A DNA stretch of 64,000 nt from positions 86,012-150,011 of the forward strand of contig JAOTOL010000865.1 of NCBI GenBank assembly GCA_034440575.1, read 5' to 3'. A program made the translations under genes and the position numbers. The notes beneath the pieces were generated by a model, which worked only from the letters and a program-made list of their open reading frames with translations, had not been told where the DNA came from and searched no databases. Positions 58,097-64,000 of the stretch are shown here, in pieces. The first letter of the stretch is position 1; every line of letters starts with the position of its first letter. Source of the DNA: Imbricaverruca yamaguchii (taxonomy: Eukaryota > Arthropoda > Thecostraca > Neoverrucidae).

Positions 58097-59760
58097 GTGA
58101 CACTCACACCAACAGTGCTTCGGGCGGGCGATGTAACCCTACGCCTAGACTACGCGTCCACCGGGGGCTCTGACGTGTGCACCACTGGTGCATGTTATAC
58201 AGCTGATTTTTAGCATCAGAAAAATGACGCATATGCTGCTGATCAGACTGGGCTCGCGCACATGTAGCACATAGGTGTCTATGCAAACCTTGCGCTGGAT
58301 ATCGCTCCCGTTTTTCATCCCATGGAAAACTGCCTAAGCTGTTGATCTGGAGCAGCACTTCCCCCTTCTCCCAAAACTGAAATCCAAGCATTCGTTTATC
58401 TAGATGATACTCCGACCAGCACAGATACACTAGCAATGCAGCACATTATTGAACTGGAAACTTTCCATACCCAAGATTGCGTCCAACACATAGATGCTCC
58501 CTAAGCTCCAGCTGACGCACCAATGATCATTACAGCGTACGTCCTGGCGCATGGAGGCTCCACGCGGCTTTGCATCTGCCAACTTAGTACCCGATATAAT
58601 CAAATCAACCGACTTAACATCACCGATACTACATCCCAATTGGTAATTGGTGCTTCTGTAATCTGCTTTTTACATTGTGATGCACACCCAGCGCTTAAAC
58701 ACGGAGGTGCCAACCGAAATCATCAATATGCTACTGATATAAAGTTATTAAAACGTCTTTAAAAAATTGGATCCATCCATTATTCTCATCGATCCATCGC
58801 TACAGACATCGATTAGTTGTCCGGCAGGATCGTTGGCTAGTAATTTGTGCTTAAATCCGCTTCGGCCAGTGCGATAATCGTTGCCGCCTGGGTGCATTCC
58901 CCGCTCTTTACACGCCCGAGTCGACCAATCACGGACGAAGGCCCGCCATGCCAATGCCATGCCACTATGTCATGCTGCCCGTCCTGAAACGAATTACTGG
59001 CACCACGTTCATGCTGGACAAGCTGATCACGTTTTCATCAGCAATACATATACCACCAGCACAGACCGGCATAGCTGGCCACTTCAGCTGTGCTGAACCG
59101 CCTGGTCCACCTCAGCCGACAGGACGTTCACGTCGGACAAACCGATGATGATCGCTACTGACTTACATCACCGAATCAAAACTGCTGAACTATTCATTTC
59201 AGCTGTATTTAACTACAGCTAGCCGCTTCATGCTAGCAAACCAGTTAAACTTCGCTCTCACCACCTAATACAACTATGCCGTGCGGTAACGCGTAACATT
59301 ACCCCCTAAAGGTTTTCGGAGCCATTTCCTGAACCGCTAAAAATGTCGCTTCAAAGCTTCGCATACCTTCCGAATATTGATGAGCGCACACTGTGTGAGC
59401 AAGTAAGCTGTAGTCTCTTAAGATACAGGAACTAGTGCGAGTCAAAATCGGGTCGCGATATCGTCGCAATGCTGGTTTTAGATGCACATAAAGCATCTTT
59501 CACAAGCACACCATAGAAGCTACAGCCGAAAGTGAACATATCAGCATGAACAAATGACGACAAAATGCAAGATTACAAAATGTGACCTCAGATCAGGATG
59601 CTGGATAGCTTTTCGTATTTTTGTTTCCTAAGATGGAGGGGGTAGGGGTCTTGGCTGCGACTCTGATAAAAAACTCTCCCCCTCTCCCACTGCGAGAGAT
59701 AGAAAACTCTTCCTCAATGCGAGGGCTTGGAGCCTTTGATCGCCAAGCAAGCAAGTCTTT
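58097..59760. other. Intron 8, later part, nothing recognised
   Basis: No gene, RNA or repeat family was recognised before the 33-bp array. Confidence 0.3.
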
Positions 59761-59764
59761 GATC

Positions 59765-60104
59765 ACCTCGACTGTCTGTTCCGATCTGACCCACTGTCTC
59801 TCGACTGTCTGTTCCGATCTGACCAGCCGTCCCTCGACTGTCTGTTCCGATCTGACCCACTGTCCCTCGACTGTCTGTACCGATCTGACCCGCCGTCCCT
59901 CGACTGTCTGTTCCGATCTGACCCACTGTCCATCGACTGTCTGCTCCAATCTGACCCGCCGTCCCTCGACTGTCTGTTCCGATCTGACCCACTGTCCCTC
60001 GACTGTCTGTTCCGATCTGACCCGCCGCCCCTCGACTGTCTGTTCCGATCTGACCCACTGTCCATCGACTGTCTGTTCCAATCTGACCCGCCGCCCCTCG
60101 ACAG
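59765..60104. repeat. 33-bp minisatellite ending at a splice acceptor
   Basis: The unit ctcgactgtctgttccgatc plus tgacccactgtcc is 33 bp, about ten copies. The last unit runs straight into gcccctcgacag|cacg, so the acceptor of the RUN/linker exon is the edge of the array. The 33-bp period keeps frames open on both strands. Confidence 0.93.
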
Positions 60105-60544
60105 CACGCAGTCCCTGGACTCGTGGTTCTCCTACCTGAGAACACGCGAGTCGATCGTGAGGAAGCACTACTCGCCCGAGGCGCTGCTCTACCACGCCAA
60201 CTGCGCCGCGCGCGCCGAGTACGACACGCTCGTGCTGCAGCTGCAGCGGCTGGCGCAGCTGCAGTTCCGCATCGACCTGATGTTCGAGGGCCGCATGCTG
60301 TACCAGAGCCTGGGCCGGCTCGGCGAGCGGCTCGAGGGCCTGGCCGAGTCGTGGAGTCGCCGCGACGGCGGCGCCAAGCGGCGCGCGCGCCTCGGCCGGC
60401 CACGCAGCACGGTGGACGCCGTGGACGTGGACGGCCAGCCGGGCGAGTCGCGGCCCGACCGGAAGCGCTGGAGCGGCCTCGACCTCAGCTCCAAACTGCT
60501 GCAGGCGCTCGGCGCCATTCTCTCCGAGGGCGCCGCCAACGAAA

Positions 60545-60585
<41 letters not shown>

Positions 60586-61262
60586 TACGACGCCGAAAAC
60601 GACAACGACTACGACTACGACGTCGACGCCGATAACCGCGGGATAAGTCTCGAGGAGGTGGAGGAGGAGGACGAGGATGCCAGCGCGGCGGCACCGCGTC
60701 CGCCACCGCCGCCAGCGGCACCCACCGTCCGTCGGCCCGCCGTGCCGGACTCCGAGCCGAAGGTCAAGCCGAGGAGCGGCAGTGTCGGCCGACCGCGGCA
60801 GGCGACGCGCCCGGAGAGGCCCGCCGCCGCGCCGGCCGCCACCGCGCCGCCCGCGCCGCCCAAGACCAACAAGGACAAGTTCCACAAGCTGCAGCAGCAG
60901 TGGGAGAAGATGGCCAAGGGCCAGACGCCGTCGAGGCGCGAGTCGCGCATCCCGCGGCCGGTCGGCACCGGCAGGCCGTGGTCGACGCACGAGACGAACG
61001 GCAGGAGACCGTCGCAGATCCCCAAGCCCACGTCGGCCGGCTCGTGCCGCGGCGGCGCCGGCGCGGAGCCTGCGGCCGCCGCCGCACTGAAGCGCAGGCT
61101 GCCGCGGGCCGACGCGAGGCTGCTCAGTCCCAAGGAGGAGAAGGAGGAGGAGAATCGCGCCAAGGGCGCCACTCGAGCCCTCGCCGGCCACGGAAGGTCT
61201 CGTGAGCCCCGCTCCCGGCGCCCGTACGATGCCGCGTCGACAGACGGCAAATACACGAAAAG
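60105..61262 (+). CDS. RUSC-family gene, end of the RUN domain plus acidic and basic linker
   Basis: The acceptor is gcccctcgacag (ends 60104), immediately after a 33-bp tandem array. The donor is aaaag|gtaggt (GT 61263-61264). The first 60 residues complete the RUN domain (TQSLDSWFSYLRTRESIVRK, then the FRIDLMFEG region). Next come a run of 13 Asp from a GAC triplet repeat at about 60547-60585, further Asp/Asn/Tyr acidic residues, and a Pro/Arg/Ala-rich basic tail. The tail (KDKFHKLQQQWEKMAKG segment, then repeated R/P clusters) is likely disordered. Phase agrees on both sides. Confidence 0.88.
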
Positions 61263-61459
61263 GTAGGTCGTCTTTTGAACATCTTGTATACTGCAGATTC
61301 CGTAACGTGACTGTTGATGCCTAGTAGTCTATGGATAGCAGTCAGTGCGATGCTATTTTGTGTTATTGTGTGAAATAAAACGTCGAACATGACACGATGC
61401 TCCGGAATGGTCTCTTCGCATAATAGCTGTAATGTTTGTTTTTTTGTGAATGTTAACCC

Positions 61460-62255
61460 GTCCAATCTCGGGGGGTGTCTTCAACCGCCCCCCTCAGGTT
61501 TTTCGCGCCCAAATTTGGCATACCTTTTCCCACATCAATTTGGCATGCTGTTTAAAAATTTTGAAGTCAGGTCATCTAGGATCAACGAGTTAGTCAAGGT
61601 CAAGTGAAGTCACCTCCAAGAAAGTTAAACCAGTCCTCACGCTTTAACGGATACAGTTGTTTTAATGACATTTTCAACGTTTGCTTATCTTTAGGGATGC
61701 AACAAGACGTAGGAGTGGATTTTTTTTTTTTGGACTAAATATAAATTTTGCATATTTGCCAATTGCAGTTCAAATAGAAGATTCTGGGTAAAGTAAGCAT
61801 TTTTTATTAGGGGAAGTTGACTTCCAACAATGTTTCTCGGTCTGCTGTACCCATTGGAAAAGGAAAACTAAAGAAAACTTGAAAACTCTAAGTTTTGAAA
61901 TTTCAAAAAATATCATTTGTATTTTGGGGGGCAAAAAAAAAGTATGGGCATGGTCGATTTCCTTGTCATTTTCTAATTCCAAATAATGTTTTCTCATATA
62001 TCCCCCAAAATGAACTCCCCAGAGCCAAAAACATAATGTAAGTTGTGAAAAGTCGCGAAAATCTAGCCCCCTGGTGACGTCACTTTTGGGGGAAATTGAT
62101 TTTTGGATGGACCCAAACCCTACTCATCGAGCTCTTTCTGATGACACCTCTTTCGTTTTCGTGCGATGCTTAGCTTGGATTTTAGAGGGGGTTACTAACC
62201 GCCCACCCCCCTGGGACGAGGTGTGAGGATCTGACCAGAAAGACGGCGCGAGTTA
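61460..62255. mobile_element. MITE-like element, copy B
   Basis: Direct-orientation relative of 52311-53182. Its right end agacggcgcgag (62241-62252) is the exact reverse complement of ctcgcgccgtct in the left terminus of copy A. The left end is more diverged. It lies in intron 9. Confidence 0.75.
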
Positions 62256-62426
62256 ATGAAATATCGATATCCGGACACTTGAAGCTTGGAGCTGAATAAT
62301 TCTTAGCTGTGTGAACATATTTGAGCGTGATGTCTTGGACCTGGGAGATAACCCATCTATTGACCCATCAATACGCTACATATGGCGTAGATATTTTGCC
62401 CCCCCCCCCCACGTGTTTTCGATTGT

Positions 62427-62601
62427 CCGCTGACCATGTTCTCTTTATCATTTCCTTCGCTGGTGTGGCCGCATAATGCGCTCACTGTCCATTTGTCCTT
62501 CACTGTGCTGTTCGCTTGTTTGCTCCTAGAGTGTGCTCGATGTCGATTTTCTCCTCATCACTTCCCTGGCCGGTGTGTCCGCAGGGTGCGCTCGCTGTCC
62601 C
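62427..62601. repeat. Three 55-bp tandem units spanning the last 3' splice site
   Basis: ctcactgtcc, ctcgatgtcg and ctcgctgtcc start at 62481, 62536 and 62591, exactly 55 bp apart. The acceptor dinucleotide is AT in unit 1 (62473-62474), AG in unit 2 (62528-62529) and AG in unit 3 (62583-62584). Only unit 3 leads into the SH3 frame. Confidence 0.85.
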
Positions 62602-62750
62602 ACTACCACGCGTCCGACCGCAGCTACCTGTCATACAATCGAAACGAGGCCATGAACGTGGTGGGCGTGGTCGACAAGGATTGGCTGCTCTGCGCGCGCA
62701 GCGACCGCGTCGGTCTGGTCGCGCGCAAGAACGTGCTGGACGTGCTGTGA
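62585..62750 (+). CDS. RUSC-family gene, last coding exon (SH3 domain)
   Basis: The acceptor gtgtgtccgcag ends at 62584 and the TGA stop is at 62748-62750. The exon encodes a complete SH3 domain: SLSHYHA (the ALYDY position), LSYNRNEAM, VVGVVDKDWLLCA and GLVARKNV, with the stop four residues later. The conserved tryptophan is present. The usual PxxY of the last SH3 motif (GxxPxxY) is replaced by A and N, so ligand recognition may be atypical. The 55 bp spanning this acceptor occurs as three tandem units, of which this is the third. Confidence 0.88.
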
Positions 62751-64000
62751 GCGCGCTCCGGCGACGCCGCGACCTGGGCGGCCATGCCGCCGCAGGTCCG
62801 ATTCAAACCTCGTGGCCAAAGCTTGTCCGTGTAGCCGCTGGCGTTCGCGTCCGCTCTCCGTCTGTATCCCGAGGCTGAGCCCGCTGCTCTGTTCGCGAGA
62901 GACCGCCGGACCACACGCCAGACCACCCGCCGGACACACGCCGGACCACCCGCCGGACACCTAGGTGTCGATGTCGGCGCAGCGGGAGGTGGAGGCGCCG
63001 GCATCGCGCGGCGTGGCTACGTCAGTCCGGCCGGTGCCGATATCAGTGCGCACGAGACGCCGATCAGTGGCGGTCGCAGCATACGATCTCTAAGCTATCA
63101 TGCAGTAGTAGGCAGCACCATTTGTGCGACGGTGTCGGCGCCGCTCCGGCGAGCCCGGTCTCGTGCGAGAAGTTGCGGAGGTGTTCCCCCGCAGGAAGTG
63201 CGAAGCTGCTGCCTCAGCTACAGCGAAGGGGCCGTGCAATGACGCAGCCCGGTTGTGTTCGTTTATTCTTCGTAGTGCTGTTGTCACGCGCCGTTTTTCG
63301 TTGAGCTGGGCCGACGACCACGTTCGTGACCCACACTTGACAGCGTAGATCTCACTTTGTTCGGAGTCATCTCACGGTAATCAAGTGCATCACTCTCCGC
63401 GCCCGACGCGTATGTAAACACGTTGATGAGATAGCTGCATTTTGCATATCTCCCGTTCCTTCTGTTTGCAATGCTCTATTGCTCCAAGTGCAATCGATAG
63501 AAAATACATTTGAGACGACAGTACGCAGCCAGTCTATGTTGACTTGGAGTGAGTGGGGCTGGCTTGTGTGGTGGCTTATACTATGCGGCAACACACATCG
63601 TCACCGGGCGTGTTGACGTGGAAATACTCTCGGCTAGCCACCCGCGGATAAAGGTTGCCAATCTAGGAATACCCAGACTACAAAAAGTGAACACGATTGG
63701 ATATTATCATTCACGTTCAGCTGACACTAATAAGTTTTTTGTGTTGCGGGCAGACCACTATCCAGTGCCAGTAAGATATGGAGAGTGCCGTGGACTCATA
63801 GCAAGCCAGCAGCGCTACAGCAATCTCAGGGCCGCCGAGGAAAGATACTGCGAGGAGCTTATGACTTAGGACATATTTAAATACACCACACGCAATATAT
63901 ACACCACTACAAGGTCACACACTTTTGTATAATCTCAACTACGTGACGTTCACAAACCCACCATAGCTCTGTTTCGGCATCAATGTGCTTAATGTGCGTT
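62751..64000 (+). other. 3' UTR and downstream flank
   Basis: GC-rich sequence continues for several hundred bases after the stop and includes a short run of GCCGGACCACCC-type repeats at about 62905-62960. I found no canonical AATAAA; AATATA near 63894 is only a weak candidate. A 106-codon open frame at 63549-63869 resembles nothing I know and is not called as a gene. Confidence 0.4.

Larger units (their letters stand above)
14515..62750 (+). other. RUSC-family gene (RUN and SH3 domain protein), coding span
   Basis: Nine coding exons on the + strand were joined by hand from splice motifs and reading frame. The model gives about 1260 residues: a low-complexity, Ser/Arg/Ala-rich first half, a RUN domain at about residues 695-880, an acidic and proline/arginine-rich linker, and a C-terminal SH3 domain ending at the stop codon. 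The order RUN then SH3 is diagnostic of the RUSC1/RUSC2 (NESCA/iporin) family. Vertebrate members are cytosolic adaptors in vesicle traffic that bind Rab GTPases and the AP-4 pathway. That function is family knowledge and is not shown here. Codon phases match at all eight junctions, which strongly supports the model. An extra small exon, particularly between 46139 and 51739, cannot be excluded. Exons are GC-rich at third positions, unlike the introns. Confidence 0.88.

Noticed and set aside
63549..63869. 106-codon frame downstream of the RUSC stop
   Set aside because: No recognisable domain, no supporting splice or polyadenylation signal; chance frame is likely.

Overview
This window is animal nuclear DNA with no bacterial features. 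Nearly all of it is one multi-exon protein-coding gene on the + strand and its large introns. The gene encodes a RUSC-family protein (RUN plus SH3 domains). The RUN domain is spread over four exons, the SH3 domain is the last coding exon, and GC-rich exons sit in AT-richer, repeat-laden introns. The mixture of CR1-type and Penelope-type retroelements, tRNA-derived SINEs and many GC-rich minisatellites fits an invertebrate, plausibly an arthropod or crustacean. I cannot name the species.

Gene layout. A CpG-rich leader with a strong splice donor ends at 798. Coding exons follow at 14515-14654, 27049-27232 (or from 27037), 39476-39668, 44723-46138, 51740-51997, 53874-54035, 57425-57530, 60105-61262 and 62585-62750. 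All eight internal junctions agree in codon phase and the sum is 3783 nt, that is 1260 residues plus a stop. This is a manual model without transcript support. The weakest points are the starts of the 27 kb and 51.7 kb exons. Two further CpG-rich blocks (about 22.88-23.34 and 57.78-58.10 kb) end in candidate splice donors and could be internal promoters.

Mobile DNA, all intronic. A decayed CR1-like LINE lies at about 6.66-10.46 kb (- strand: esterase-type ORF1, endonuclease, reverse transcriptase). A 5'-truncated relative lies at 54.86-56.93 kb (+ strand). A decayed Penelope-like element lies at about 15.38-18.26 kb and is interrupted by a fragment of an RNase H-bearing LINE, with a near-perfect 11-bp target duplication. 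An element of about 2.5 kb with arms of about 0.9 kb in inverted orientation lies at 30.43-32.95 kb and holds a broken ORF. There are three tRNA-derived SINE-like sequences (12.74, 38.47 and 47.43 kb), two copies of a MITE-like element of about 0.8-0.9 kb (52.31 and 61.46 kb), and an inverted pair of a repeat of about 0.4 kb (46.69 and 50.76 kb).

The most unusual feature is the association of tandem repeats with splice junctions of this one gene. The repeat unit after the 53.9 kb exon contains the exon end and its 5' splice site, copied over about 0.8 kb. The last exon's 3' splice site is the third of three 55-bp tandem units. The 46-bp array before the 27 kb exon carries an acceptor-like motif in nearly every unit, and the phase-consistent acceptors of that exon lie in its final unit. 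Other arrays abut the exons at 14.5, 53.9 and 60.1 kb.
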